DNA of 64,000 bases, from positions 310,001 through 374,000 of the forward strand of contig JAUJNG010000002.1 of assembly GCA_030448265.1 (NCBI GenBank), given 5' to 3'. The stretch is from Abditibacterium sp. GTDB taxonomy: Bacteria > Armatimonadota > Abditibacteriia > Abditibacteriales > Abditibacteriaceae. The translations under genes were made by a program, and so were the position numbers. Below, in pieces: positions 11,059 through 21,047 of this stretch. How positions within the stretch are numbered: the stretch's first letter is position 1; each line of letters starts with the position of its first letter. The notes under the pieces are model-generated. The model had not been told where the DNA came from, did not search any database, and was given only the letters and a program-made list of their open reading frames with translations.

Positions 11059-13257
11059 TCACCGGCGGGCGGTGCGGACTGCAGGCACGTCCACCGTCAG
11101 GATGTTGACCGAGATGCCGCTGATCCACAGTTCATTTGTTTTGTGAGGATTGATGGTCACATTACGCAGAAATCCAAAACGGCGTCCTGGGCCACTAACT
11201 TCTACCCAGTTCATTCCATTATCCGTCGAGTAGTAAAGCTTGTTCCATTCGTCGCCAGGGCGCTTGCCCCAGACGGCAATGCAACCGTTGACGGCAGAAA
11301 TATTTTCGGCTGTGGTGAAGTCGCCCACGGTCGTCCAAGTGTTGCCGCCGTCCTCAGAACGACTAACCCCTTTTTTCACGCTGACCCAAACCTTGCCGGC
11401 AGTCGAAGGATCGACACTCAGGTCGGTAATCATGGAATTTCCAAAAGGCTGCGCGGCCGATTTTTCCCAGGTGGAGCCACCATCGGTGGAACGATAGAAA
11501 CCACGGGCAGCTTCATTATTCTGGCTTCGCATCGTGAGATAGCGGGTATCAGGTTCCCTGGCGTCAGCTTCCAGGTGAGACTGGCTCGGGGAGTAGCGAT
11601 GTCCGGTGTCCACGCCGTCGGGAAGGCCGGTGGCTTTCGTAAATGTGGCGCCGCCATCAGTGGTGCGATACACGCCTGGATTGTTGTTCTTGCGGTCGCC
11701 ACGATAGCCGAGGAGAACGAGAAAATCGGTTGTGCTTCCAGGAGCGTTGATCGCCTGGATAATGCCTTCGTCGGACGCGGGAAGACCGGACTTCGAAATA
11801 TCCACTTCCGTCCAGTCTTTGCCGCCGTTGGTGGAGCGATAAATCAAGTTTTTATTTGCCGATTGATCGCCGCCCGCCGCAACCAGGGTTTGCCCGTCAT
11901 CGCTCGACATCGTATAGTGGAAGATCGCGTGCTTATCCATAGATCGGCGCGAGCTATATTCCGCATTTCCACTTTTGCCGGCATCGTTGATCACAAACAC
12001 GCCCTGATCCGCGACGGAAATCAGCGCCATCTTCGGGTTAGCGCGTGGGAAGCTGATTTTGCCGTCCACCATCACGCCTGCCATCCCGCTGGCGCGTGGC
12101 GGATAATTCCAGGTCGCGCCGGAGTCTTCGGTAATAACCAGCGCCTTGCCACCGGTCATGAACCAGCGAGAGGGTTTCGTGGGATCCTGCACGACCATAT
12201 CCCGTCCGCCGGAAACCTTCCCATCGGGAGCGGGGACGAGATAAACCGGCGTGTTCCTGGGATCGAGTTTCATGGGAAGCTCAACCCAGGTGTCGGGGCT
12301 GCCATCCTTAGAATGTTTGGCAAAACCACCATCCATGTGCATGGTCACAAAACTATCGTCGGCCAAAACCGTGGCACTGATTGGCCCCTGTCCGTGCATG
12401 CGGTCTATGACCCTCGTCACCTGGTAGGTTTTCGGGTCGTTGTAGTCGGTGGCTGTGACGTGAAAGCCGTAGATATTAGAGGCGAAATAGCCGCTGCCGT
12501 CGGAGCGGCGGGCAATCGAGAACACGGTTGGACGATGCCCCATCGGACTTCTGGCGCCGCCGTTGTTGTCCCATACGTTGGTGAACGTCTTGCCGTGGTC
12601 GGTGGAAACAAACAGTCCGCCGGTGGCTCCTACCCAGATTTGATCGGGGAATTTCGGATGCACATAAGTCGTCGTTACAGCCACATTGTCGAAGGTGTTA
12701 CCCGCCACTTTGTTCCAGGTTTCGCCACCGTCTGTTGTGTGCCAGAACCAGCCGGTTTCGCGATTGCGCGTGGCCGCCAGCCACATTTCGGTAGTGCTGC
12801 CAGGCTGGAAAATAATCGAATTCGAGCCGCGCGAGCGGGACTGGTTGATGCGGTTAAGTTGAATTTTCCACGTCTTGCCGCCATCTGTGGACTTGTAAAG
12901 GTTTCCTCCCGTGACGAAAACCACGGTGTCGGGGTCATTGGTTGCAACAGCCGAACCGTGCACGAAGTAGTCGTTGTTCGTGAGGTCGTTCATCAAATAC
13001 TTCCATGATTGACCGGCGTCATCGGAACGCCACATACCGAACACATCACCATAGGCATACAAACGACCGCTGGAGTGGATGCTAAAGCCGCTCACCCATC
13101 CGCCGATGTCCAATGGAATCGAACGAACGCTTACTTTAGAAGCGCCGGTTTGCGGAAGTTGGGCAAGGAGTTGAGGAGTTTGAGGTGGAGAAACCTGGGC
13201 CTGGCAAGAGGTGGTCAGGAGTGGGGCTGCCATCAGGAGGGGAAAGTATTTTTTCAT
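11059..13257 (-). CDS. Secreted BNR/sortilin-like repeat protein (GH74/xyloglucanase-like beta-propeller)
   Basis: Repeated STDGGKTW / SEDGGNTW / TTDGGETW Asp-box motifs; lipoprotein-like signal MKKYFPLLMAAPLLTTSCQA; start at ATG 13257. Confidence 0.82.
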   Translation of the reverse strand: MKKYFPLLMAAPLLTTSCQAQVSPPQTPQLLAQLPQTGASKVSVRSIPLDIGGWVSGFSIHSSGRLYAYGDVFGMWRSDDAGQSWKYLMNDLTNNDYFVHGSAVATNDPDTVVFVTGGNLYKSTDGGKTWKIQLNRINQSRSRGSNSIIFQPGSTTEMWLAATRNRETGWFWHTTDGGETWNKVAGNTFDNVAVTTTYVHPKFPDQIWVGATGGLFVSTDHGKTFTNVWDNNGGARSPMGHRPTVFSIARRSDGSGYFASNIYGFHVTATDYNDPKTYQVTRVIDRMHGQGPISATVLADDSFVTMHMDGGFAKHSKDGSPDTWVELPMKLDPRNTPVYLVPAPDGKVSGGRDMVVQDPTKPSRWFMTGGKALVITEDSGATWNYPPRASGMAGVMVDGKISFPRANPKMALISVADQGVFVINDAGKSGNAEYSSRRSMDKHAIFHYTMSSDDGQTLVAAGGDQSANKNLIYRSTNGGKDWTEVDISKSGLPASDEGIIQAINAPGSTTDFLVLLGYRGDRKNNNPGVYRTTDGGATFTKATGLPDGVDTGHRYSPSQSHLEADAREPDTRYLTMRSQNNEAARGFYRSTDGGSTWEKSAAQPFGNSMITDLSVDPSTAGKVWVSVKKGVSRSEDGGNTWTTVGDFTTAENISAVNGCIAVWGKRPGDEWNKLYYSTDNGMNWVEVSGPGRRFGFLRNVTINPHKTNELWISGISVNILTVDVPAVRTARR

Positions 13258-13347
13258 GAGGTTCGGAATGAAGCGAGGCCAACAGTCGACTTCTCGCTTC
13301 AAATCGTCAGCGGTTGCCCTTGCAATCGCTGAAGACGTTGCAGGCGG

Positions 13348-15429
13348 TTATGTGGGCGACGACACCTTCATTTGCCCCGCACCGACCGCCCAGGGCACGA
13401 CGCCGTATTCGTAAGCGCCGATGTCGGGCAGACCGACGAGATTGTCGTCATACGGTGGGACTTCGACGCCTTTATCAATTGCGGCGCTGGCAGTGCTCTT
13501 AAGCTGGTAATTACGCAGGGCCATGTTCGCGTTCGTTGCATCAACGAACGGGTCAGCACTGGTCAGGATGTTGTTGCTGATTGTCGCTTTGAGTAGCGGT
13601 GTGGTTATCCCGCCATTCCATCCTCCAGCCCCAATGCCGTTAGACCAGATGTTGTTGCGGATAATGCTGCCCTCGCTGGAAGGGCTTCCGGTATCCAGCC
13701 CCGCTCCCTTTGGTAAGTCGGAGATGCCGACATTGTTCAGAATCCACATATTCTGGGGGCCTCTGGCCGGATCCCAGTTGATGTTGAAGGGACGCGTCAC
13801 GTTGTAGACCACGTTGTGGTCAACGATGCCGTGGGACGCGAAGTCGAAGTAAATGCCATACCGGCGTTCGCCCTGCAGGTTGTAAATGACGTTGTGGTCG
13901 ATGCGGACGTATTGGTGGTTCGTGCCCAGCGAATCAATCGCCGCCGAGTCGAAGGAGCGCAACATCACGTCGTGAATCAGGTTGTGGTGAATGCGCGCCC
14001 GCACATCGGTCGGACTCTTCGTGCTGTTTTTCAAAGCGCGGAAGTTGATACCCTGCTGCGGCGAGTTGTAAAGCGTGTTGTAGCCGAATTCGTGATCATC
14101 ACTGATGATGACCGCATTGCCCCCTGGATCGTAGGTTTTGCCGAAGTTGACCATGCCGGCCTCACTGACGCTAAAGTTGAGGTCGCGGAAGACGTTGTTG
14201 AGCACTTTGCTCCCGCGCCCGAAGACGCTCAGACCCGATCCGGCGCTGTAACGCACTTCGCTGTTCTGGAAGGTGTGGTTGGTGCCGCTCAGAATCAGTC
14301 CTGACTTCTGCTGCCATTGCATCTGGTAGTTGCCGGTCAGGTCGGTGAAGTGCGAAACGTGGTGGGCCTTCATCGAATCAATAACGATGTTGCTGGAATC
14401 AGCGACTCCGCCAGGTGTGGCGTTGCGGTTGGCCGCGAGGTTGTCGGTCGTCAGCGAGGTTGCAAAAAGATTGATGCCGCGCAGCGTCAGGTAGCTGTCG
14501 CCGTCGAAGTTGAATCCATAGGTGCGACGCTTGGCTTCGACCGCTCCCGCCGCCGGTTTTTTACCGTTGGGCGTCCGCAGGTAAATCTGCTTTGCATCCG
14601 TGTCAATGAACCACTCGCCGCGATCTAAGGCCGCCGCGATGCCGCCGCTGTCCTTCAACGCGTTAAGCGTCGGTTGGAAGAGGTAGAACTCGGTGCCCTC
14701 GCCTATGCTCCATGCGCCATTGCCTCCGCGCGTATCGATGCCCTTGGCGGTGATGCGGCCCGCTGTCGCCGAAACGACGACGCCAGTCTGGCCCTGCCCG
14801 TCGGTGCCGTTGCGCGAAAGGTTGACCCAGATTTTGGCCCCCACCCAACGAGCGGGATTGTCGGTAAAATCGGCTTCGTGGAACGTCGCCAGATCGTTGC
14901 TCTTGAGAGCGGGATCGCTCTTGGAGAACGTGACCGAGTCGGCAATCGCCAGTGTCGGGCGAACCAGATCACGGCTGGTCTGGTTGGGCCAGCGCACCAG
15001 TTCCATCATCTGACGATTGTGAAAAACCTGATTTGAGTTGTAGTCTGCGCTTTCGTTCTCGAAATGGTAGTTCCAGGGCATTGGAGCGCGGTAGACCTCG
15101 TTGCCGACTGAAGTCCAGGCGCCTGCAATCGGGTTGGTGCCATTGACGGTCACAGACTCGTTCCCATAGTTCTGAATCGTAATGCGGGCTTTGGATGTGC
15201 CCGAACGCGCAGTGGAAACGGTTTCGCGGTAGGTGCCGCCGCGCACCAGGATAGTGTCGCCCGACTTCGCGGCATCAACGGCTTTCTGAATCGTCCGCAG
15301 CGGCGCTTTCATCGACGTGCCGGACTGAGCGTTGTTTCCCTTGGGCGAAACGTAATAGGTCGCCGCATTCGCAGCACCGGCGGCTCCAAAGGTGGCCGCG
15401 ATACAGGCTAAAAATACTCTGTTTTGCAT
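13348..15429 (-). CDS. Secreted right-handed parallel beta-helix protein (pectate-lyase-like)
   Basis: Signal peptide; ATYYVSPKGNNAQSGTSMKAPLRTIQKAVDAAKSGDTILVRGGTYRETV. Confidence 0.85.
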   Translation of the reverse strand: MQNRVFLACIAATFGAAGAANAATYYVSPKGNNAQSGTSMKAPLRTIQKAVDAAKSGDTILVRGGTYRETVSTARSGTSKARITIQNYGNESVTVNGTNPIAGAWTSVGNEVYRAPMPWNYHFENESADYNSNQVFHNRQMMELVRWPNQTSRDLVRPTLAIADSVTFSKSDPALKSNDLATFHEADFTDNPARWVGAKIWVNLSRNGTDGQGQTGVVVSATAGRITAKGIDTRGGNGAWSIGEGTEFYLFQPTLNALKDSGGIAAALDRGEWFIDTDAKQIYLRTPNGKKPAAGAVEAKRRTYGFNFDGDSYLTLRGINLFATSLTTDNLAANRNATPGGVADSSNIVIDSMKAHHVSHFTDLTGNYQMQWQQKSGLILSGTNHTFQNSEVRYSAGSGLSVFGRGSKVLNNVFRDLNFSVSEAGMVNFGKTYDPGGNAVIISDDHEFGYNTLYNSPQQGINFRALKNSTKSPTDVRARIHHNLIHDVMLRSFDSAAIDSLGTNHQYVRIDHNVIYNLQGERRYGIYFDFASHGIVDHNVVYNVTRPFNINWDPARGPQNMWILNNVGISDLPKGAGLDTGSPSSEGSIIRNNIWSNGIGAGGWNGGITTPLLKATISNNILTSADPFVDATNANMALRNYQLKSTASAAIDKGVEVPPYDDNLVGLPDIGAYEYGVVPWAVGAGQMKVSSPT

Positions 15430-15649
15430 AGTTGTTCCTTTGCGCTGCCATTGGGCAACGCAGGTTATGGAGAATTGACACAGGGATGTGGCAATGAGGA
15501 CAAATTCTTATTTCCTGAGCGTGATTTGAAGTTCGTGCCCTTTCCAACCAACTTTGGTTTCGCACTCGAACCAGTGGAAAAAATTTTCTATAGATGCATC
15601 CACACCACCGCGACAGCCGAATCTGTTTTCCGGTTGCCAAGCAGGAGGT

Positions 15650-16231
15650 TCACTCACCGGTGTGCGGCCAGTCATCGCTGCGAAACGGCACGGCAGGGTA
15701 ACCAACGGCGGTGAAGTCGCCCGTCGTATCGGGCGCGGCAACTTTCCAGGCGCCGGAAGCTGTAGTCAGGGGAGTTTGGGAAAGTTTATAATCGGTTCGG
15801 ATATGACGAATCATCGGGAAACGGGCCGAACCTGGAATTTCGAGAGCCGCATCGTAAGATTCCTTGACCGTCATCTCCATGTTGGACTGGCCCGAAGCAA
15901 GCCAGACTTCGCCAACAAGGATATTGGTGCGAGTGACGGTGTTTTTACCTTTGATGACGAGATCGGCAGGTGTAGCGTTAGCAGGAAGCGCAGGAAGGTC
16001 AACGCGCCATTTACCGGCTGCATCCGCAGTGGTAGCTGCGGTTTTGCCAGAGAAAGAGACGGAGACTTTTTCTCCGGCGTCGGCGGTGCCCCAGACGGGA
16101 ATCGGCTTGTCGCGCTGGAGAACAGCGTTGTCATTGAATAAAAAAGCGGGAACAACATCGGCGCGAACTGGCGCACTGAAGCGCAGCGCACTAAGGCTGG
16201 CGAGTCCCAGGCAAAATAGGGGCTTAAGCAT
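15650..16231 (-). pseudogene. Truncated sialate O-acetylesterase-like protein (N-terminal part only)
   Basis: Signal peptide, LFNDNAVLQRDKPIPVWGTA, GEVWLASGQSNMEM; homology-like sequence breaks at TGDFTAVGY then unrelated PAVPFRSDDWPHTGE*. Confidence 0.72.
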
Positions 16232-16395
16232 AATATCTAATAAATTCCTCGTTCTTCCCGCTTTTTAATGACCATTTGAGTGACCGCTGCAGCCTTTCAA
16301 AGGCGGTTAAACCTGTCACAATGGGTGGAAACGAAATCGCCCTGCCTCTGATCCTGAATGAGCGCGCTTGCCATCGGACTCGAAATAGGTAGTCG

Positions 16396-16429
16396 CCATT
16401 GGGTAAACCTTTACCCAATGGTAATTATA
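16396..16429 (-). promoter_or_regulatory. Candidate LacI-family operator plus -10 box
   Basis: Perfect inverted repeat CCATTGGGTAAA-CC-TTTACCCAATGG (16396-16421) followed on the minus-strand upstream side by TATAAT (16424-16429). Confidence 0.7.
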
Positions 16430-16545
16430 CCCATCTGGAACGCGCTTTAAACATCGGAGCGTGGTTGTTCTTCCGGTGCCGTTTCTTTTTCCTAAAATGG
16501 TAGGAGGTCGCGCTCACTGCCGCTTAAGCGAGATACAAACAGGAA

Positions 16546-16677
16546 TCAAGTTTTGCCGTTAGGGGCCTTCATTGAACGATAGAGCAGGCCCGAGTATTCG
16601 ACCTTTTGTCCATAAGCAACGGCCTACGCGCCTGCGGCTAAAGCCAACACAACGGCGGTTTTCAGAATTTGATGCAT
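16546..16677 (-). pseudogene. Decayed secreted-protein gene start (signal peptide with in-frame stop)
   Basis: Minus-strand reading MHQILKTAVVLALAAGA*AVAYGQKVEYSGLLYRSMKAPNGKT*; signal-peptide-like followed by in-frame TAG. Confidence 0.5.
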
Positions 16678-16685
16678 AGTCTTCT

Positions 16686-17945
16686 TCAATTGGCTTCGAT
16701 GGCGTGTCCCGAACCGCGATAAAGGCGCAGCGGCCCATCGAGTTCGACCTTAAGCACCGTTGCGCTGGGGTCGAGTTCACTTTCGGGCACCTCAATCCAC
16801 AACACGCCTGGCACGCCCGCCCACGGCGCGCCGCCGATCATGCGGTGCGCGACTTCACGACCCGAACCAACAACTGAAACGCGCTTCACCTTGTTCAACA
16901 GACCCTTAACTGCGACTTCATCCCACGGACGGTCAAAAAGGAAGAGATAGAGCGTGGTTTGGTCGCTGGAAAGCGTGCTGGCGCCGTAAAAATGACCCGC
17001 AGGAAGTCCCGCGCCGGTCGAATAAATCGCTTCTTGGTGCGGGCGAATCCATCCGCCGAGGGCTTCGAGCCGTTCGACGTGTTCAGGCTGTATTGTGCCA
17101 TCCTGACGCGGCCCGATGTCGAGGAGCATATTGCCGCCCATGCCGATGCACTCGCAAAACATTCGCACCAACTGGCGCACCGATTTGTGGTTGTGGTCGT
17201 TGGGTTGGTAGCCCCACGAATCGTTGATGGTGACGCAAAACTCCCACGGCCCTTCGGGAGCCACAATGGGCACGCCCTGTTCGGGCGTTTCGTAGTCGCC
17301 ATAGCCGCCCATGCGCGAGTTCAAAATGACCTTTGGTTGCCATTGGTGGAGTGACTCGCTGAGTTCGGGGTAACGCCAATATTTTTCCTTCGGCTCCCAA
17401 CTGCCGTCGAACCACAACAATTCGGGCTGGTAGCGAGTGCAAAGTTCATTAAGCTGCGCGCGATGAAACGCCAGATAGCGTTCCCACTGCGGCGAATCGT
17501 CAGCCAAAGTCCAGGATTCGTCGGCGTTTCTCATTTTCTCCGCGCCGCGCGCTTCGATTGGAACCGCCGAGTAATCGGGGTGCGACCAATCGAGATGCGA
17601 AAAGTAAAGCCCGACGTGCAGCTCCTTTTCCCGAAGCGCCTCACAGAATGGCCCCACCAAATCGCGCTCGGCTTTCAAATCGCTTTCCTGCGTCGGCCAC
17701 AGCGCGAAACCGTCGTGATGCTTGGTGGTGAGAACCGCGTATCGCGCGCCTGCTCGCTCGAATAAATTGGCCCACGCTTGCGGGTCGTAGTTGGCGGCGG
17801 AAAAGCCTTCGCGCTGGGCAAAGTAGTCAGCGTGAGAGATCTCGCCGTTGAACCACGACCACGATTCGGGAATGCCCTTAACCGAATAAAGGCCCCAATG
17901 AATGAAAATGCCGAGCTTGGCGCTCGAAAACCAGGGTTGAATCAT
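16686..17945 (-). CDS. Alpha-L-fucosidase (GH29-like)
   Basis: MIQPWFSSAKLGIFIHWGLYS, LTTKHHDGFALWPTQES, GNMLLDIGPRQDG; start at ATG 17945. Confidence 0.9.
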   Translation of the reverse strand: MIQPWFSSAKLGIFIHWGLYSVKGIPESWSWFNGEISHADYFAQREGFSAANYDPQAWANLFERAGARYAVLTTKHHDGFALWPTQESDLKAERDLVGPFCEALREKELHVGLYFSHLDWSHPDYSAVPIEARGAEKMRNADESWTLADDSPQWERYLAFHRAQLNELCTRYQPELLWFDGSWEPKEKYWRYPELSESLHQWQPKVILNSRMGGYGDYETPEQGVPIVAPEGPWEFCVTINDSWGYQPNDHNHKSVRQLVRMFCECIGMGGNMLLDIGPRQDGTIQPEHVERLEALGGWIRPHQEAIYSTGAGLPAGHFYGASTLSSDQTTLYLFLFDRPWDEVAVKGLLNKVKRVSVVGSGREVAHRMIGGAPWAGVPGVLWIEVPESELDPSATVLKVELDGPLRLYRGSGHAIEAN

Positions 17946-17949
17946 GTGT

Positions 17950-19038
17950 TTATCCGTTTGCCCAAATACGTCGCGTGCGGTTTTGGTTGGGCAGTTCGAC
18001 GACCTTGCCGCCGTCCAGCACACTTTCTATGGCGCCGAATCCGATTTCGTTGATGTGAACGAAGGCCTCATCGCTGCAATCGGGCTTGGCACCGCCATCG
18101 AGAAAGACAGCGATCTGGCGGTAGGCTTGGGTGAAGGGGCCTTTGTCCTCTAACTCGCAGAACCCGCGAATTTCGACTGGCTTCCCTTCTAAATCCCACG
18201 CCTGGGGTTCGATATACATCCCGACCCGCGCGCGGCCCCTTTCACCGAAAACGTCGGCGTAGAAGCTGCCCGCGTCGCCGTGAGAACCCACATGAACGCC
18301 TAAAACGCCGTCAGAAAATTCAATGGAAAGATGCTCTAAACGCGGCTCGATCTCAAATCCCGCTTCGATGTTCTGGGAGCGAGGATCGTCAGGGGGCACA
18401 AAACCGCGCGCCCTCACCCGCAGCGCGCGGCTGTTTTGGTTGGTTGCGGTGGCGAATTGGCACACCAAATCGGTGGTGTGCGAAGCATACGACAAAATTG
18501 CGCCATCGCAGTAACCGATCACACTTTGCACGCGGCCAATCAAACCGTCTTGCACCAGTCGTTCCATCCAAAGCACGCGCGGCGACCAGTGACGCGAATA
18601 GGAAACCGTGATGGCTGCACCGACTTCGCGCGCCAACGCCAGCAGTTCGTCCATTTCGGCGAGGCTGCACGTGGGTGGTTTTTCGAGAAAAACCAGGCGC
18701 GGACGCGCTCTCAAAACCCGCTTCATCACCTCGAAATGGTGTGGGCCACGCACGCACACCGCGACCACATCGAAGCGCTCGCTTGCGAGCATTGCTTCGA
18801 GGTTCTCAAAGAGCGTGGTGTCGGGAAAAACGGCGCCCCATTTCTCCCTAAATCCCTCGCGCGCGGCGGGAAAGGGGTCGGCGGCCGCCGCGAAATCGAA
18901 GCGGTCGCAGTGCAGGAGGCCACCCGCGTGACAGTAGGGCGCGGCACATTCGGGCGAGCCGTAGCCCTGTGCGATGGCGCCCAGACCGATAATGGCGGCT
19001 CGGTAACGGGGAAGGGATTCATTCATAGAATTTCTCAA
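17950..19038 (-). CDS. Gfo/Idh/MocA family oxidoreductase
   Basis: YRAAIIGLGAIAQGYGS, RLVFLEKPPTCSLAEMDELLALA. Confidence 0.88.
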   Translation of the reverse strand: MRNSMNESLPRYRAAIIGLGAIAQGYGSPECAAPYCHAGGLLHCDRFDFAAAADPFPAAREGFREKWGAVFPDTTLFENLEAMLASERFDVVAVCVRGPHHFEVMKRVLRARPRLVFLEKPPTCSLAEMDELLALAREVGAAITVSYSRHWSPRVLWMERLVQDGLIGRVQSVIGYCDGAILSYASHTTDLVCQFATATNQNSRALRVRARGFVPPDDPRSQNIEAGFEIEPRLEHLSIEFSDGVLGVHVGSHGDAGSFYADVFGERGRARVGMYIEPQAWDLEGKPVEIRGFCELEDKGPFTQAYRQIAVFLDGGAKPDCSDEAFVHINEIGFGAIESVLDGGKVVELPNQNRTRRIWANG

Positions 19039-19076
19039 AGGCGCGCAGTGACAAATTCCGCAGTCAAAAAAGGGGC

Positions 19077-19901
19077 TTATGCCTCTTTGTTGACTGCGGC
19101 ACGCTGGGAACGCGCGGTGTTCCGGCGTTCCTGCCAGACGAAACGACGCTCCGGCAGACCTTTGTCCTTGCGCGGCACGGGAGGCGCGCCAAACATCATG
19201 ATGAGCGCGCGTCTCGGCCTTTCACTCTCGTTGGGCGCCGTGTAATGGAGGGTTCTGGACGGGTGAAACGTTGCTCCGCCTGCGGGAAGCGGGCAAATCG
19301 CGGGATTAGAGATGTCAACCTCGACATCGGGTGCGAGTTCCAAGCCGTGAATGCGTGGGTCATTGTTGATCGGCTGATGCAACGCGATTTCCAACTGGTG
19401 CGAGCCAGGAATGAACTGCATACACCCGTTTTGTTCGTCAACATCCTGCAAGGGCATCCACACGCTTAAAGAGCGATATTCCATCGCTGGATTCCAATAT
19501 GCTTCGTCTTGATGCCAGGGCGTGGTGGCTCCATGTTTGGCCGGTTTGAAAATGGCGTGCGAACCTTGCGCTTCCATGTCTTCGCCCAGCAACTGCCGGC
19601 AGATGTGGAGCGCGTTGGCGCGAGCGAGGGTGTCCCAGAGTTCCGGCGCGAAATTTTCCGGCTGCAGAATTTGGGGGAGCGCCTGTTCTTTGCCTTCCTC
19701 GTCGGTTCCGGCGAGATCGAATTGGGCCCCCGTCTCGAATCCGGCCTTGGAGGCGAAAATTCGGTCGTAGGCGGCGCGCATCATTTCAATTTCGGCGGGC
19801 GTCGAGAGTGCGGGCAACGATAGGAAGCCGTTGGCAGCGAAAAACTGCTTTTGCGATTCGGAAAGGGAAACGGTGGGTTGGTGAGTAAGATTTTGGCTCA
19901 T
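19077..19901 (-). CDS. Phytanoyl-CoA dioxygenase (PhyH) family protein
   Basis: TPWHQDEAYWNPAMEYRSLSVWMPLQDVDEQNGCMQFIPGSHQ, distal SRTLHYTAPN. Confidence 0.9.
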   Translation of the reverse strand: MSQNLTHQPTVSLSESQKQFFAANGFLSLPALSTPAEIEMMRAAYDRIFASKAGFETGAQFDLAGTDEEGKEQALPQILQPENFAPELWDTLARANALHICRQLLGEDMEAQGSHAIFKPAKHGATTPWHQDEAYWNPAMEYRSLSVWMPLQDVDEQNGCMQFIPGSHQLEIALHQPINNDPRIHGLELAPDVEVDISNPAICPLPAGGATFHPSRTLHYTAPNESERPRRALIMMFGAPPVPRKDKGLPERRFVWQERRNTARSQRAAVNKEA

Positions 19902-19954
19902 GGTTCAAATTTTAGAAGTTCGGGCGTGTCCATTATTGACCTCAAGGGCGTATT

Positions 19955-21031
19955 TCAAGCCTGTGAGGTGCGGACATCGGGATGGAAAATTCCGTCCACC
20001 AAAAAGGCGCCAATGCGAATGGCTGTGCCCAGAGATTGGGCATCTTTTTCGGGCGAAATCTGCAGGGTAAGTCTGTGTTTTTCGGGCGCGAGGTCGTCGG
20101 CCAGAAGCGCGTAGTGAGCGCGCTCAAAGTGGAGAGCGTATTCATCCCAACTGCTCACGGTTTGGGGCGAACCACCGTCAATCGAGTATTTGATTTGGCC
20201 CGAATCGCTGGCTTTCAGCCAGTAAAGTCCAACGCCGCGACCTTCAAAGTCGAACTCAAGGCGCGTCAAGGGTTCGCTCGCAGCGATGCGATGGGGAAAA
20301 TGACCGGCTAACGACTCGTTTTCGCGCGTCCATCCTGGCGCTTCGATTTCCCAGGCGGCCACCAAACGTCCGTTCTCAATTGGCGCTTCCTCCAACGCTG
20401 GCGGCAACGGGCGCGGCGCGAAAAACTGCGGGTCCTGAAGCGCGGCTTCCAAAAATATTTGCACTGAATCGGCGTAAATTTGGTAGCCAGCGTCGAGTGG
20501 GTGGCAGCCATCGAGCATTAGCTCCTCCCAGGGCACACCACCGACAACCTGTTGCCACAAATCGCGCCCGCCATGAACAAAAGGCAAATCGTAATGGCGC
20601 GCGATGGCATCGTGTGCGGCCACCGATGGCGGGAGTTCGCCGCGCTCGTAAAACGGAAGATGGGAATCTCCCGTAGTTGCAAACAAAACAATGGCAGTTT
20701 GCGGGTTGTGACGCCGAATCTGGCGCACAATGCCTTCCAAAGAGCGGCGGATGCGAAGCGGCGCGGTATCGAAATCGTTGACACAAAATTCGATAAAAAT
20801 TAGGTCAGGGTTATGTGCCAATACATCGTTCTGACAGCGAAATGCGCCCAAATCTGAGCCGGTGCCGCCCACTCCCGCGTTGAATGCGGAAATGGGCGTC
20901 GCGGGCCACGTTTTTTTCAGCCACTGCGTCACCAGCGCGCGCCAGGAATCGCGGTCTTTGTCGGTCGCGCCGTAACCGTCGGTAATCGAACCGCCGAAAA
21001 AGACCACTCGCAGCGCCTCGCGTTCTTCCAT
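19955..21031 (-). CDS. SGNH/GDSL hydrolase family protein
   Basis: VVFFGGSITDGYGATDKDSW-like block, NAGVGGTGSDLGAFR, DGCHPLDAGYQIYAD; start at ATG 21031. Confidence 0.85.
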   Translation of the reverse strand: MEEREALRVVFFGGSITDGYGATDKDRDSWRALVTQWLKKTWPATPISAFNAGVGGTGSDLGAFRCQNDVLAHNPDLIFIEFCVNDFDTAPLRIRRSLEGIVRQIRRHNPQTAIVLFATTGDSHLPFYERGELPPSVAAHDAIARHYDLPFVHGGRDLWQQVVGGVPWEELMLDGCHPLDAGYQIYADSVQIFLEAALQDPQFFAPRPLPPALEEAPIENGRLVAAWEIEAPGWTRENESLAGHFPHRIAASEPLTRLEFDFEGRGVGLYWLKASDSGQIKYSIDGGSPQTVSSWDEYALHFERAHYALLADDLAPEKHRLTLQISPEKDAQSLGTAIRIGAFLVDGIFHPDVRTSQA

Positions 21032-21047
21032 GCCTGTTTCCTGAGAT

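Noticed and set aside
11047-13008. 653-aa plus-strand ORF
   Set aside because: Antisense shadow of the BNR-repeat gene; no recognisable domains, and the opposite strand has clear Asp-box repeats.
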